The notes beneath the pieces are model-generated. The model saw only the letters and a program-made list of their open reading frames with translations, searched no databases and was not told the DNA's origin. DNA of 64,000 bases from Faecalibacterium prausnitzii (GTDB lineage: Bacteria; Bacillota; Clostridia; Oscillospirales; Ruminococcaceae): the NCBI RefSeq assembly GCF_019967995.1, contig NZ_CP065377.1:2852001-2916000 (forward strand), read 5' to 3'. Made by a program: the position numbers and the translations under genes. Every line of letters starts with the position of its first letter. The first letter of the stretch is position 1. Positions 54,001 through 63,254 of this stretch are shown in pieces.

Positions 54001-55414
54001 GGGGTTCCTCCTTGCGGGGCATCAGGATAAATTCTTCGAACCGGAAGCCGCCCCGCTCGACCCACTTCCCGGTCCGTTCGATGTCATAGTCCCGCCGCGG
54101 CGACTGCGAGTAGGTGTGCAGGCCGATGATGCGGGCAAAGTCGCTGGGATATTCGTCGGCCAGCGTGGACGCCGCCACCTGCCTGCGGGCGGCAAGGGCC
54201 TGCTGCGCCAGCAGGGCCACGTTCTCTTCGGTCACAGCCATCCGGGCGTATTCCAGCAGGAGCTGCTGCTCCTTTTGCAGCTGTTCCGGGTCCAGCGTTC
54301 CGGTCTCCACCGGCCTGAGCGGCACCTCGCTGCGGGGCGCGGCGGGCGGGTAGAGCGGCTTTTCGCCGAAGACCTGCACCGGGTAAAGGTGCAGATGCTT
54401 TGCCACCGGGCCGTCATCCGGTTCGAACAGCTGGTCCGGCGTCTTGATCTCCTCGGCATAGCGGCGGAGCAGCGCCGTGACGCTGCCCTGCGCCGAGCGG
54501 TCGCTCAGCAGCAGAAACTGCGCCCGCTGCACGGCACGCTTGCGGTAGCGGATGTGGCTGGCGTCGATCTGCTTCATCAGGCCGCTCATCTCTTCCAGCG
54601 CATCCCGCTGCTTCTGGATGAGAGCCCGCACCGCCGGGGCGGCCTCGTTCGGCGCACAGCGCTCCACGCGGGCATAATCCAGCGCCAGCTGCGGCAGATA
54701 GTTTGCCTCGCAGTCGTCCAGCCCCTCTTCGAGGTAGGCGCGGTAGTTGAACAGGTTGTCGCTGGTCTTGAACCGGTGGTATGCCGCCGCAACGACCTTT
54801 TCCTCGTACTGGTCGAACAGTTCCAGCACCTCCTGCGGGGTGCGGTTGCGGGTGAGCCGGTCGATGTAGTGGCCGATGGAGGCATTGAGCGCACGGAGCG
54901 ACTTGTTCAGCGCTTCGAGGTCGGACGCGACCTCCCGCAGGACGTTCTCGTAGGGGCTCTTCTCCTCCCCGATGCCTCGCAGCAGCTGCCAGGCCTTGTA
55001 CAGCTTGCCGGTATAGGTGACGACGCGCGGGTTCAGGATCTCTTCCAGCGCTTCCAGCAGAGGCGTCACCTCCGGCACAAAGGCCAGCGAAGGTTCCTCC
55101 TCATAGCTGCCGGGCTGCTCTTCCAGCCAGCCGGTGCGCCGCAGCCGCAGCAGAAAGCCCAGCGCCAGCAGATGCGGGTCGCGGGTGGGCTGCTCGGCTT
55201 CGTCTCCGGCGTCGTCGGCGTCCAGCGCCAGCGGCTTTGCCAGCGCCGCAAAGTAATCCTCCGCGCGGGAGACGGCTTCGGCGCGGGAGATGCTGTAATC
55301 CGCCGTGTGGCGGCACTCCTCCCACAGCAGCAGGAGCAGCTCGGCATAAAACGCCCGGTTCGGCCCCGCCAGCGGGCGGAACAGACGCGGGGAGACCAGT
55401 TCAAACAGCTGCAT
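53984..55414 (-). CDS. jetA: JetA/MksF-like kleisin subunit
   Basis: A 476-residue protein of the JetA (DUF5716) type: MQLFELVSPRLFRPLAGPNR at the start, a long helical region (VASDLEALNKSLRALNASIG) and a C-terminal winged-helix-like part. It is the kleisin bridging the SMC heads. First gene of a tightly overlapping jetA-jetB-jetC-79-residue operon. The ATG at 55414 follows AAAGGA; codons upstream are in the promoter region. No jetD follows, which is unusual for a defence-type Wadjet locus. Confidence 0.9.
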   Translation of the reverse strand: MQLFELVSPRLFRPLAGPNRAFYAELLLLLWEECRHTADYSISRAEAVSRAEDYFAALAKPLALDADDAGDEAEQPTRDPHLLALGFLLRLRRTGWLEEQPGSYEEEPSLAFVPEVTPLLEALEEILNPRVVTYTGKLYKAWQLLRGIGEEKSPYENVLREVASDLEALNKSLRALNASIGHYIDRLTRNRTPQEVLELFDQYEEKVVAAAYHRFKTSDNLFNYRAYLEEGLDDCEANYLPQLALDYARVERCAPNEAAPAVRALIQKQRDALEEMSGLMKQIDASHIRYRKRAVQRAQFLLLSDRSAQGSVTALLRRYAEEIKTPDQLFEPDDGPVAKHLHLYPVQVFGEKPLYPPAAPRSEVPLRPVETGTLDPEQLQKEQQLLLEYARMAVTEENVALLAQQALAARRQVAASTLADEYPSDFARIIGLHTYSQSPRRDYDIERTGKWVERGGFRFEEFILMPRKEEPHGRNE

Positions 55415-55448
55415 CAAAAGATCCTTTCTTTCGCAAATTTCCGCCTCT

Positions 55449-55477
55449 ATTGTACCACAAAAAACAGGCCCTCTCAA
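55449..55477 (-). promoter_or_regulatory. Promoter of the jet operon
   Basis: On the minus strand TTGAGA (55472-55477), 17-bp spacer, TACAAT (55449-55454), 35 bp before jetA. Confidence 0.7.
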
Positions 55478-55634
55478 CCGGTGGCCGGGCGCATCTTCCG
55501 GAACGATCTGCACACGTGCCGCCGCAGGCTGTGAAAATTCATCCCGAATTTACACAATTTCACCACGATTTTGTGTTATGCTTCTTATAAAGAAATGGAA
55601 AAGGCATCGCAGGCTGAACTCCCACTCAACACAA

Positions 55635-55664
55635 TGCCCCCCGGAATGCAGGCTTCCGGGGGGC
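55635..55664. terminator. Hairpin after the pyrophosphatase gene
   Basis: GCCCCCCGGAA pairs with TTCCGGGGGGC (11 bp). The T-run is weak on both strands. Confidence 0.5.
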
Positions 55665-55683
55665 TTCGTGTTTATTCGGGGCT

Positions 55684-57339
55684 TTACAGTTCCTGATATG
55701 CGCTCATCATGGCGGGGATGAACTGCTTTTTGCGGCTGACGACGCCGGGCAGGGTCCAGCTGCCGTCTTCGGCGGGCTGGGTCTCAAAACCGTCCGACAG
55801 CACCTCGGCGGCATAGCGGCCTTCGCAGATGACGACGCTCTCCTCCTTGGGCACATCGGTCAGCAGCATATAGATATCCTCCACATTCTGCTTGTTGCGG
55901 GCCTCTTCGAGGTAGGGTTTGAGCAATTTTTCGGCGGCCAGCAGGTTCTTGCGGGTCATGTAGCTGCCCTGCGCCACGCCGAAGCGGATATCGCCGCACA
56001 TGAAGACCTTGAAGTCCTGCAAAAAGACCTCTTCGGGGGTCTTGCCGTCCAGTTTTTCACCGGCTTCGAACATTTCTGTGGAAAACTCGTCGATGTCCAC
56101 ACCGGCGATCTGGGCCAGACGCTTGGCCGCCGCCACATCCACCGGGGTGCAGGTGGGGCTGCGGAAGACCAGCGTATCCGACAGGATGGCCGCCAGCAGC
56201 AGACCGGCGGTCTGGGCCGGGATCTCCACGCCGTTCTCGTCGTACATCTGGGTGATGATGGTGGCAGTGCAGCCCACCGGCTGATTGCGGAAGTAGACCG
56301 GGCCGCTGGTCTCCAGACTGCCGATGCGGTGGTGGTCGATAATCTCCAGGATCTCCGCCTGGTCGAAGCCCTCCACGGCCTGGGTGGCCTCGTTGTGGTC
56401 CACCAGGATGATGCGGCGCTTGCGCAGGGCGATGATGTTGCGGCGGCTGACCATACCGCAGTATTTGCCCTCTTCATCGAGGATGGGGAAATAGCGGTGG
56501 CGCACCTTGGCCATGACGCGCATGACATCCGCCACCGGCGTGACGAGGGTGAACTTCAGGATGTCTTCGCGGGTCATATAATAGGAGATGGGGGCGCACT
56601 GGCTGATGAGCTTGCCAGCCGCGTAGGTATCGTAGGGGGTCGTCATGATGGCGACGCCCATTTCGTCGGCGATGCGCTGGATGGTGTGGCCTACCTTGGA
56701 GCCGTTGCAGATGATGAGGAGGGAGGCCTCCTTCTCAATGGCGCACAGCTGGCTCTCGTACCGGTTGGTCAGGATGACGATGTCGCCCTTTTCCACATTG
56801 CTTTCCAGCATTTCGGGGGTGGCGGTGCCGATCTTGATGTGGCCGGTGGTGCAGACGGCGTTCTCGTCGCCCACCACCATGGTGCCGCCCAGCGTTTCGA
56901 GGATGTTCCGGAAGCTGGTCTGGCTCTTGGCCAGAACGCCGGTGTCGAAGACGTCCATGTTGGCGGTCGCGATGTCCTTGACCGTGATGATGCCCTCCAG
57001 ATCGTTTTCTGCGCTGGTGATGGGCAGGGTGTCGATCTTCTGGTCGCGCATGATCTCCCACGCACGGCGCAGGCTGGTGGCACCGGGGATGCCGGGCATC
57101 TCGCGGTAATCCACATCCCGGATCTTCGGGTTGACGTCGGTGCACATGCGGGGCGGGGTCACGCCGAACTTTTTCAGGACGAACTCGGTCTCCTGGTTCA
57201 TCCGGCCCGCGCGGCGCGCCTCACAGACAAGGTCGCTGGTCTTGTTTTTCAACTCCGCATACGCAATGGCGGAGCAGATGGAGTCGGTGTCCGGGTTGCG
57301 GTGCCCGATGACCACGACTTTATGGGCTGCCTTTGGCAT
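55684..57339 (-). CDS. ppaC: Manganese-dependent (family II) pyrophosphatase with CBS and DRTGG domains
   Basis: Hydrolyses pyrophosphate to drive biosynthesis. The 551-residue enzyme has a split DHH catalytic domain: VIGHRNPDTDSICSAIAY near residue 11 and, after a large insert, VDHNEATQAVEGF and IDHHRIG near residue 345, then the DHHA2 domain. The insert (residues about 70-300) is a regulatory CBS-DRTGG-CBS module (IDTLPITSAENDLEGIITVK ... YFPILDEEGKYCGMVSRRN), which in related enzymes inhibits with AMP/ADP and activates with ATP or diadenosine polyphosphates. GAGAGG precedes the ATG at 57339. Confidence 0.95.
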   Translation of the reverse strand: MPKAAHKVVVIGHRNPDTDSICSAIAYAELKNKTSDLVCEARRAGRMNQETEFVLKKFGVTPPRMCTDVNPKIRDVDYREMPGIPGATSLRRAWEIMRDQKIDTLPITSAENDLEGIITVKDIATANMDVFDTGVLAKSQTSFRNILETLGGTMVVGDENAVCTTGHIKIGTATPEMLESNVEKGDIVILTNRYESQLCAIEKEASLLIICNGSKVGHTIQRIADEMGVAIMTTPYDTYAAGKLISQCAPISYYMTREDILKFTLVTPVADVMRVMAKVRHRYFPILDEEGKYCGMVSRRNIIALRKRRIILVDHNEATQAVEGFDQAEILEIIDHHRIGSLETSGPVYFRNQPVGCTATIITQMYDENGVEIPAQTAGLLLAAILSDTLVFRSPTCTPVDVAAAKRLAQIAGVDIDEFSTEMFEAGEKLDGKTPEEVFLQDFKVFMCGDIRFGVAQGSYMTRKNLLAAEKLLKPYLEEARNKQNVEDIYMLLTDVPKEESVVICEGRYAAEVLSDGFETQPAEDGSWTLPGVVSRKKQFIPAMMSAYQEL

Positions 57340-57495
57340 AATCTTTCCTCTCTCTATGGAATCGTTCATTCATTTACCTTCTTCTGTGCTGCACACAGAA
57401 GTCCGGTTTCATTCTATCACATCCCACCGCAGGGGTAAAGGGAACCGACGGCACTTTGTTTCTTAAAATTTTGCGAGAATCTTGGATACAACATC

Positions 57496-57524
57496 TTGAT
57501 TTTCCTGCGATTCCGCGTTATGCT
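57496..57524 (+). promoter_or_regulatory. Promoter of the third MATE gene
   Basis: TTGATT (57496-57501), 17-bp spacer, TATGCT (57519-57524), 35 bp before the start. Confidence 0.65.
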
Positions 57525-57559
57525 TAGTTCCATGACATCCCAGAGCAAGAGGAGGAACT

Positions 57560-58915
57560 ATGACAACCACAACAACCAAGCCGCTGTTTACCCGCAAACA
57601 GCTCATCGCCCTGCTGCTGCCGCTGATCGCCGAGCAGGCGCTCAGCGTGACCATCGGTCTGGCCGATACCCTGATGGTCTCCTCGGTCGGCGAAGCGGCC
57701 GTGTCGGGCGTCAGCCTGGTGGACTCATTCAATGTCCTGATGATCCAGCTGCTCAGCGCGCTTGCCACCGGCGGTGCCGTCGTCGCCAGCCAGTACATCG
57801 GCCACCGGGAACCGAAGAACGCCAAGGCCGCCGCCGCCCAGATCCTGTTCATCATGATCTCGCTCAGCACCGTGGTCGCCGCCGTGGTAGCGGTGGGGCG
57901 GCACGGCATCCTGCGGGGCATCTTCGGCTCCATTGACGCCGACGTCATGCGCTACGCCGAGACGTATTTCCTGCTCTCGGCGCTGAGCTATCCCTTCATC
58001 GGTGTGTACAACGCCGGTGCTGCGCTCTTCCGCGCACAGGGCAACAGCAAGATCAGCATGCTGTCCAGTCTGGTGATGAACGTGGTGAACATCGGCGGCA
58101 ACGCCGTGCTCATCTTCTACTTTAAAATGGGCGTCATGGGTGCCGCGCTGGCCAGCCTTGTCTCCCGGATGATCGCCTGCTTTGCGGTCATCTACCTGCT
58201 GGAAAAGCCCGGCTGCCTGCTCCGCATCGAGCACCTGACCGACCTGAAGCCCGACCTGCCCCTCATCCGCCGCATCCTGCGGGTGGGCATCCCGGCCGGC
58301 ATCGAGAACGGCATGTTCCAGATCGGCAAACTGTCGGTCTCCAGCCTGACGTCCACCCTCGGCACCTCGGCCATTGCGGCCAACGCCGTGGCGGGCAACA
58401 TCACCACCATCCTGAATGTTCCGGCCATCGCGGTCGGCATGGCGGTGCTCACCGTCATCGGCCAGTGCCTGGGTGCAGGCGAAAAAGAGCAGGCCAAACA
58501 CTACGCCCGCCGCTTCCTGCTGGTGGCCTACGCCGGTGCCTGGATCATGAACCTGTCGGCCTGCTTCTTCCTGAACCGCATCACCCTGTCCTGGTTCAAC
58601 CTCTCCCCGGAGTCCAACGCCATGGCGCTGCAGGTGATGGTCTGGTTCAACATCATCTCGTTGTTCATCTGGCCGTCCAGCTTCACCCTGCCCAACATCC
58701 TCCGCGCCGCCGGCGACGCCACCTTCACGATGACAGTCAGCGTCTTCTCCATGTGGGTGTTCCGGGTGGGCTTCTGCTACCTGATGGTCCTGGGCCTGCA
58801 CCAGGGCAATCTGCTCAGCATCTGGGGCGGCATGTTCCTAGACTGGCTGTTCCGCTCCCTCTTCTTTGCCATCCGCTTCTTCAAGGGGAGCTGGCTGGAA
58901 AAGAAAGTCATCTGA
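57560..58915 (+). CDS. MATE-family exporter, third
   Basis: A 451-residue, 12-helix MATE transporter (FTRKQLIALLLPLIAEQALSVTIGLADTLMVSSVGEAAVSGVSLVDS at the start and VGIPAGIENGMFQIGKLSVSSL at the start of the second half). AGGAGG lies six bases before the ATG. Single-gene unit with its own promoter. Substrate unknown. Confidence 0.92.
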   Translation: MTTTTTKPLFTRKQLIALLLPLIAEQALSVTIGLADTLMVSSVGEAAVSGVSLVDSFNVLMIQLLSALATGGAVVASQYIGHREPKNAKAAAAQILFIMISLSTVVAAVVAVGRHGILRGIFGSIDADVMRYAETYFLLSALSYPFIGVYNAGAALFRAQGNSKISMLSSLVMNVVNIGGNAVLIFYFKMGVMGAALASLVSRMIACFAVIYLLEKPGCLLRIEHLTDLKPDLPLIRRILRVGIPAGIENGMFQIGKLSVSSLTSTLGTSAIAANAVAGNITTILNVPAIAVGMAVLTVIGQCLGAGEKEQAKHYARRFLLVAYAGAWIMNLSACFFLNRITLSWFNLSPESNAMALQVMVWFNIISLFIWPSSFTLPNILRAAGDATFTMTVSVFSMWVFRVGFCYLMVLGLHQGNLLSIWGGMFLDWLFRSLFFAIRFFKGSWLEKKVI

Positions 58916-58930
58916 GCCTGTGCTTCCGGA

Positions 58931-58959
58931 TTGCTTTCCGGCCCGAAAACGTGTAGAAT
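58931..58959 (+). promoter_or_regulatory. Promoter of the lipoprotein gene
   Basis: TTGCTT (58931-58936), 17-bp spacer, TAGAAT (58954-58959). Confidence 0.6.
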
Positions 58960-58998
58960 AGAAAGCAGGAAACGATCGGATGAAAAGGAGGCGCTCTG

Positions 58999-59775
58999 AT
59001 GAAACATTCTCTGACCGCACTTTTGCTCACGCTGGCACTGTTCTGCTGCCTGCTGACCGGCTGCGGCCCGACGCCCGATGTTCCGGGCGGCAGCGAAGGC
59101 AGCAACGGCTCTTCTTCGGGCAGCACCAACTCCGGCACCGAACCCGATGATTCAAACGGCGGCGGAGTCTCCGCCCCGAAATTGCAGCCGTCCATTATGA
59201 TGGAATCGTTCAGTGCCTATCACGATGCAGCCGGTGAGGACGTTGCGCGCTGTGTTTTCCGGGCGACCAACCCCAATACGGCATACAGCGTTTCCCGTGC
59301 ACGTGTCGACCTCACCCTGAAGGATGCTGCCGGAAATGTGCAGGAGACCACGTATTTCATGCTTCAGACCATCGCACCGGGCGATACGGTCCGCTTTGCC
59401 TATACCTACAAATGCAAGAAGGGCGTTCCGGCCAGTGCGGCACACACACAGCCCAGCACGACCGCTTCCAGCTTCCAGCCTTCTGCGGAGGCTGTCCGTT
59501 CTTCCGACCTTCATGCTGTCGTAACGGGCCATTCCACGACTTCCGGGCTGAATTATACGGTCATTTCCGGCACGGTGCGCAATCTGAGCAAATACACCTG
59601 CAACCGCACCCGTGTATCGGTCATTCTGAAAAAGAACGGCAAAGTCGTTTCCTCTGACTTTGTCCTGCTTACGACTCCCATTCCATCCGGAAAGGAAAGC
59701 TCTTTCTTCATTTCCCACGCCAGCGATATCGGGTTCGACCCCGCTGAGACCGAAGTCGTTGCCATCCCCTGGTAA
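58999..59775 (+). CDS. Secreted lipoprotein of unknown function
   Basis: A 258-residue protein with a lipoprotein signal peptide (TALLLTLALFCCLLTGC, lipid-attached Cys near residue 22). A low-complexity Gly/Ser/Asn linker follows (GGSEGSNGSSSGSTNSG). The mature part has two similar beta-sandwich-like halves: RCVFRATNPNTAYSVSRARV and YTVISGTVRNLSKYTCNRTRVSVILKKNGKV, the second resembling FxLYD-type domains. It is anchored outside the membrane. AAGGAGG lies before the ATG. Ligand unknown. Confidence 0.85.
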   Translation: MKHSLTALLLTLALFCCLLTGCGPTPDVPGGSEGSNGSSSGSTNSGTEPDDSNGGGVSAPKLQPSIMMESFSAYHDAAGEDVARCVFRATNPNTAYSVSRARVDLTLKDAAGNVQETTYFMLQTIAPGDTVRFAYTYKCKKGVPASAAHTQPSTTASSFQPSAEAVRSSDLHAVVTGHSTTSGLNYTVISGTVRNLSKYTCNRTRVSVILKKNGKVVSSDFVLLTTPIPSGKESSFFISHASDIGFDPAETEVVAIPW

Positions 59776-59790
59776 TATCTGTTTTCCCAG

Positions 59791-59817
59791 CCAGCCGCGC
59801 AAGCGGCTGGTTTTTTT
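59791..59817 (+). terminator. Terminator after the lipoprotein gene
   Basis: CCAGCCGC pairs with GCGGCTGG, followed by seven T. Confidence 0.85.
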
Positions 59818-59956
59818 GTACCCTTTTGCAGGAAGATCCGATTCTGGATCGTATTCCTTTCAGAGAGGGCGGTTCCGGAGCCGTTCTCTCTCCCTGAAAT
59901 TCCCATGTCGCACAAATTTTTCACAGATATTTTAGAGAAGTTGTCCTGTTTAGGGC

Positions 59957-59985
59957 TTGTTTTTGCGCGATGACCGGCGTATAAT
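59957..59985 (+). promoter_or_regulatory. Promoter of the PAP2 gene
   Basis: TTGTTT (59957-59962), 17-bp spacer, perfect TATAAT (59980-59985). Confidence 0.75.
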
Positions 59986-60049
59986 GATACGCTGCTAAGA
60001 ACTTTAAGAAGGCTCTGCCTTCCAACTCCAAGCAAAGGAAGTGTGTTCC

Positions 60050-60703
60050 ATGCGAAACTGGTTTTCCCGCCATCCCATCTGGTTCATGGCGTTCTATCTT
60101 GTGTTTTATCTCTCGGTGTTCCACTGGCTCGAAGTCAACATCACCGTGCCGGAAGTCTGGGTCCACTGCCATCTGGATGACCTCATCCCCTTCTGCAAGT
60201 ATGCCGTCATCCCCTATCTGGCGTGGTTCATCTGGATCCCGTTCACCCTGTTCTATCTGCTGTGGAAGGCCCCGCGCGCGGACTTCTGGCGGCTCTGCCT
60301 GCCGCTCTTTGCGGGCATGACCATCGCGCTGGCGGTCTATGTCATCCTCCCCAACGGGCTGGACCTCCGCCCCTACCGCGTCTACGGTTCGGACATCTTC
60401 GCCCGGATCGTCCGTCAGCTCTACTCCACCGACACTGCCACCAATGTCTGCCCGTCCATCCATGTCTTCAACTCGGTCACTTTGATGATGGCCTACTACC
60501 GCAGCCGCATCTTTGAGGAGCCCCGCCGCCGCTGGATGCGCCCGGCGTCTGCGGTGCTGTGCCTGTCCATCATCGCCTCCACCGTGCTGCTCAAACAGCA
60601 CAGCTGCATTGATGTGGTCATGGGCATCCTGCTGGCCATGGCAGTGGACAGCGCCGCCTCCTCGCTGGAGCGGAGCGAGTACCGCATTTTGCAGAATCCC
60701 TGA
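60050..60703 (+). CDS. PAP2-superfamily membrane phosphatase/transferase
   Basis: A 217-residue, six-helix membrane protein of the PAP2 superfamily. The phosphatase motifs appear as CPSIHVFNSVTLMMAYYRS (PSxH type) and STVLLKQHSCIDVVMGILLAM (SxxxKQHSxxD, catalytic His). The form resembles the inositol-phosphorylceramide-synthase-like PAP2_3 group rather than undecaprenyl-PP phosphatase. It may act on lipid phosphates or transfer head groups; substrate unknown. AAAGGAAG precedes the ATG at 60050. Confidence 0.85.
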   Translation: MRNWFSRHPIWFMAFYLVFYLSVFHWLEVNITVPEVWVHCHLDDLIPFCKYAVIPYLAWFIWIPFTLFYLLWKAPRADFWRLCLPLFAGMTIALAVYVILPNGLDLRPYRVYGSDIFARIVRQLYSTDTATNVCPSIHVFNSVTLMMAYYRSRIFEEPRRRWMRPASAVLCLSIIASTVLLKQHSCIDVVMGILLAMAVDSAASSLERSEYRILQNP

Positions 60704-60716
60704 GCTTCATACAGCA

Positions 60717-60747
60717 AAAAAAGCACCTGCGGCGCAGGTGCTTTTTT
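60717..60747. terminator. Bidirectional terminator
   Basis: AAAAAAGCACCTGC pairs with GCAGGTGCTTTTTT, 3-base loop, between convergent genes. Confidence 0.9.
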
Positions 60748-60752
60748 GCTGC

Positions 60753-61712
60753 TTAAAACAATCCTTCCGGCAGGCAGATGTCGTGCCGGGGGACTTTTTC
60801 CCATGAAAAGTCTGCCACGAGGCTCTCCGGTGTGCGGGGGGCAGGTTCTTCCTGCAAGCCGTAGGCGTAGGCCAGTTTTCCCACGATCTCTTCGGCGGTG
60901 TATTTTGCCCGGAGGTTCTCCAGGCTCTGGTCGCCGTCCCGCTTGGACAGCCGCCGCCCATCCGGGGCCAGCAGCAGCGGGCAGTGGGCAAACTGCGGGG
61001 CCGTCAGGCCCAGCAGACGGTACAGATAGAGCTGCCGCGCCGTGGAGGAGAGCAGGTCTGCCCCGCGCACGACTTCGGTGACGCCCATCCGGGCATCGTC
61101 CACGACGACGGCCAGCTGGTAGGCGAAGACGCCGTCCGCCCGGCGAAGGTAGAAGTCGCCGCAGTCCCGCAGCAGGTTCTCGCTGTGGAGGCCCATGCAG
61201 CCATCCCGGAAGGTGATGACCTCATCGGGCACTCTGAGCCGGTAGGCCGGTGCCTTGACCCGGCGCTTTTCCGCGATCTGGGCAGGCGTCAGGTCCCGGC
61301 AGGTGCCGGGATAGATGACATTGCCGTCCGAGGTGTGGGGCGCACTGGCCGCATGGAGCTGTGCGCGGGAGCAGAAGCAGGGGTAGACCAGCCCCTGCGC
61401 TTCGAGCATCTGATACGCGCGGGTGTAGATCTCTGCGCATTCGCTCTGGTAATAGGGGCCGTGGGGGCCGCCCCGGCTCCCGCCCTCGTCCCAGACGAGG
61501 CCCAGCCAGGCCAGGTCTTCTTCCAGCAGGTCTGCGTATTTCCGGGGGCAGCGCTCTGCGTCCAGATCCTCGATGCGGAGGACGATGCGCCCGCCCGCAT
61601 GTCTGGCGCTCAGCCAGGCCAGCAGGCTGCACGCAAGGTTGCCCAGATGCAGCCGCCCGCTGGGGCTGGGGGCAAACCGCCCGACGACCGGGCTCACAGG
61701 CCCAGCTTCCAC
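60753..61712 (-). CDS. gluQ: Glutamyl-Q tRNA(Asp) synthetase
   Basis: A 319-residue GluRS paralogue without an anticodon-binding domain; it attaches glutamate to the queuosine at the wobble position of tRNA-Asp. HIGH-type motif is RFAPSPSGRLHLGNLA near residues 12-27. The zinc site shows YPCFCSR with a later YPGTC near residues 108-137. KMSKS-type is RRLSKRDG near residue 253. It overlaps the end of the aminopeptidase gene by 19 bases, so the two are coupled. Confidence 0.92.
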   Translation of the reverse strand: MEAGPVSPVVGRFAPSPSGRLHLGNLACSLLAWLSARHAGGRIVLRIEDLDAERCPRKYADLLEEDLAWLGLVWDEGGSRGGPHGPYYQSECAEIYTRAYQMLEAQGLVYPCFCSRAQLHAASAPHTSDGNVIYPGTCRDLTPAQIAEKRRVKAPAYRLRVPDEVITFRDGCMGLHSENLLRDCGDFYLRRADGVFAYQLAVVVDDARMGVTEVVRGADLLSSTARQLYLYRLLGLTAPQFAHCPLLLAPDGRRLSKRDGDQSLENLRAKYTAEEIVGKLAYAYGLQEEPAPRTPESLVADFSWEKVPRHDICLPEGLF

Positions 61713-63004
61713 TCGCCATCCTTCGGCTGAGAGATGGGGGTGTTATAGAATTCGGCCACGGCCTTGGCCATGTACTCGGCGTCGATGCAGCTGGCGGTCT
61801 CCATGGAAGAGTGCATCGCCAGCTGGGCCAGACCGATGTCCACCATCGGGATCAGGATCTGGTGGCCCAGCAGGTTGCCCAGCGTGGAGCCGCCGGGAAC
61901 ATCGGCGCGGTTGGACGCGAACTGCACCGGCACACCGGCCTTCTGGCAGATGGCGCTGAAGGCCGCACCGGTCAGGCCGCTGGTGGTGTAGGTCTGGCGG
62001 GCGTTGGATTTCAGCAGGACGCCGCCGCCCAGCGTGGCCGGATGGGCCGGGTCGCTCTTTTCGGGGTGGTTGGGATGGGTGGCGTGGCCGTTGTCGGCGC
62101 TCAGCAGCAGGCTGTTGGTGCAGGCGCGGATGCTCTGCTCACGGGTGACGCCCAGCTTTTCTTCGATGCGGGCCAGCACATCGCCCATGAGGGTGCCCTG
62201 TGCACCCTGACGGCTGGAAGAACCGACCTCTTCGTTGTCGAACATGACCCAGATGTCGCCGCGGCCTTCCTCTTCGCCGCGGCCCTGCAAAAAGCCCCAC
62301 AGAGTGGTGTAGGCACACTCCAGGTCGTCGATGCGGCCGGACATGAAATACTCGCCCTTCAGGCCCACGCGCACGGCCTGCTCACAGGTGCAGAGCATGA
62401 GGTCGCTGTCGAGGATGTCTTCGGCCTGGACGCCGGCCTCCTCGGCCAGCACCTGCCGCAGGGTGGTGCCCGCCGCACCGAAGATGGGCTGCAGATCGAC
62501 CTGCGGGTTGTAGTTCTTCCCCTTGTTGACCTCGTGGTCAAAGTGGATGCAGAGGTTCGGGATGCAGGCCAGCGCACGGTCCGGATGGACGAGAATGCTC
62601 TTCACGCCGTTCTCCGTCCGGACAAGGATGCGGCCCGCCACGCTCAGGGGACGGTCCAGCCAGGTGGGCATGATCATGCCGCCGTAGCCCTCGGTCTCGG
62701 CGCGGGCAAACACGGCATCCTTGCCGCCGTCCAGCTCCTTGATCTTCCAGGCGGGGGAATCGCTGTGGCTGGCCGTGACATGCCAGCCGGTCAGCTCCCC
62801 TTTGGGCATCCGCCAGGCCAGCACCGCCGAACCGTTGCGGGTGGTGTAGTATTTTCCGCCGGGCACCAGCTCCCAGGCTGCGCTTTCGGGGCGCTCCTCA
62901 TAGCCGTTGGCCTCCAGAATGGCCGCTGCGGCGGCGGCAGAGTGAAAGGCGCTGACGCCTTTGTTCAAAAAATCAAACAGACCCTCTAGTTCAAACTTCT
63001 GCAT
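61694..63004 (-). CDS. M18-family aminopeptidase
   Basis: A 436-residue zinc aminopeptidase of the M18 (aspartyl/leucine aminopeptidase) family, releasing N-terminal residues from cytoplasmic peptides. Metal and catalytic segments seen: WHVTASHSDSPAWKIK (first metal His), IWVMFDNEEVGSSSRQGAQG (catalytic Glu pair), LSADNGHATHPNHPEKSDPA and the C-terminal MHSSMETASCIDAEYM. GGAGAACCC precedes the ATG. First gene of an operon with gluQ. Confidence 0.93.
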   Translation of the reverse strand: MQKFELEGLFDFLNKGVSAFHSAAAAAAILEANGYEERPESAAWELVPGGKYYTTRNGSAVLAWRMPKGELTGWHVTASHSDSPAWKIKELDGGKDAVFARAETEGYGGMIMPTWLDRPLSVAGRILVRTENGVKSILVHPDRALACIPNLCIHFDHEVNKGKNYNPQVDLQPIFGAAGTTLRQVLAEEAGVQAEDILDSDLMLCTCEQAVRVGLKGEYFMSGRIDDLECAYTTLWGFLQGRGEEEGRGDIWVMFDNEEVGSSSRQGAQGTLMGDVLARIEEKLGVTREQSIRACTNSLLLSADNGHATHPNHPEKSDPAHPATLGGGVLLKSNARQTYTTSGLTGAAFSAICQKAGVPVQFASNRADVPGGSTLGNLLGHQILIPMVDIGLAQLAMHSSMETASCIDAEYMAKAVAEFYNTPISQPKDGEWKLGL

Positions 63005-63037
63005 CTTGGGTTCTCCTTCTGTTTATTTTGTTCTCAA

Positions 63038-63225
63038 CCTCTCAGCCGAGCCTTCGGCCCGCCAGCCATTCCCCTTCTGGCGTTTACACGCCACCTCCCC
63101 CGGCCGGGGGAGTCTTTCCTAATAGGGGAGCCTCTGGCGTATCCAGCAAGTTTCATCCGACTGCCAATGCCTCCCCTATCAGGGGAGGTGGCATCGCGCA
63201 GCGATGACGGAGAGGTTCGTTCCAA
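63038..63225. repeat. Interspersed palindromic repeats
   Basis: CCTCTCAGCC, hairpins such as CTCCCCCGGCCGGGGGAG, a TCTGGCGTATCCAG stretch, then CCTCCCCTATCAGGGGAGG and GCATCGCGCAGCGATGACGGAGAGG. Two elements of the family appear in opposite orientation, filling the 250-bp gap between the PTS and aminopeptidase genes. Confidence 0.65.
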
Positions 63226-63254
63226 TTATATCCCTTGCATTTCCAAAAAGCAAC

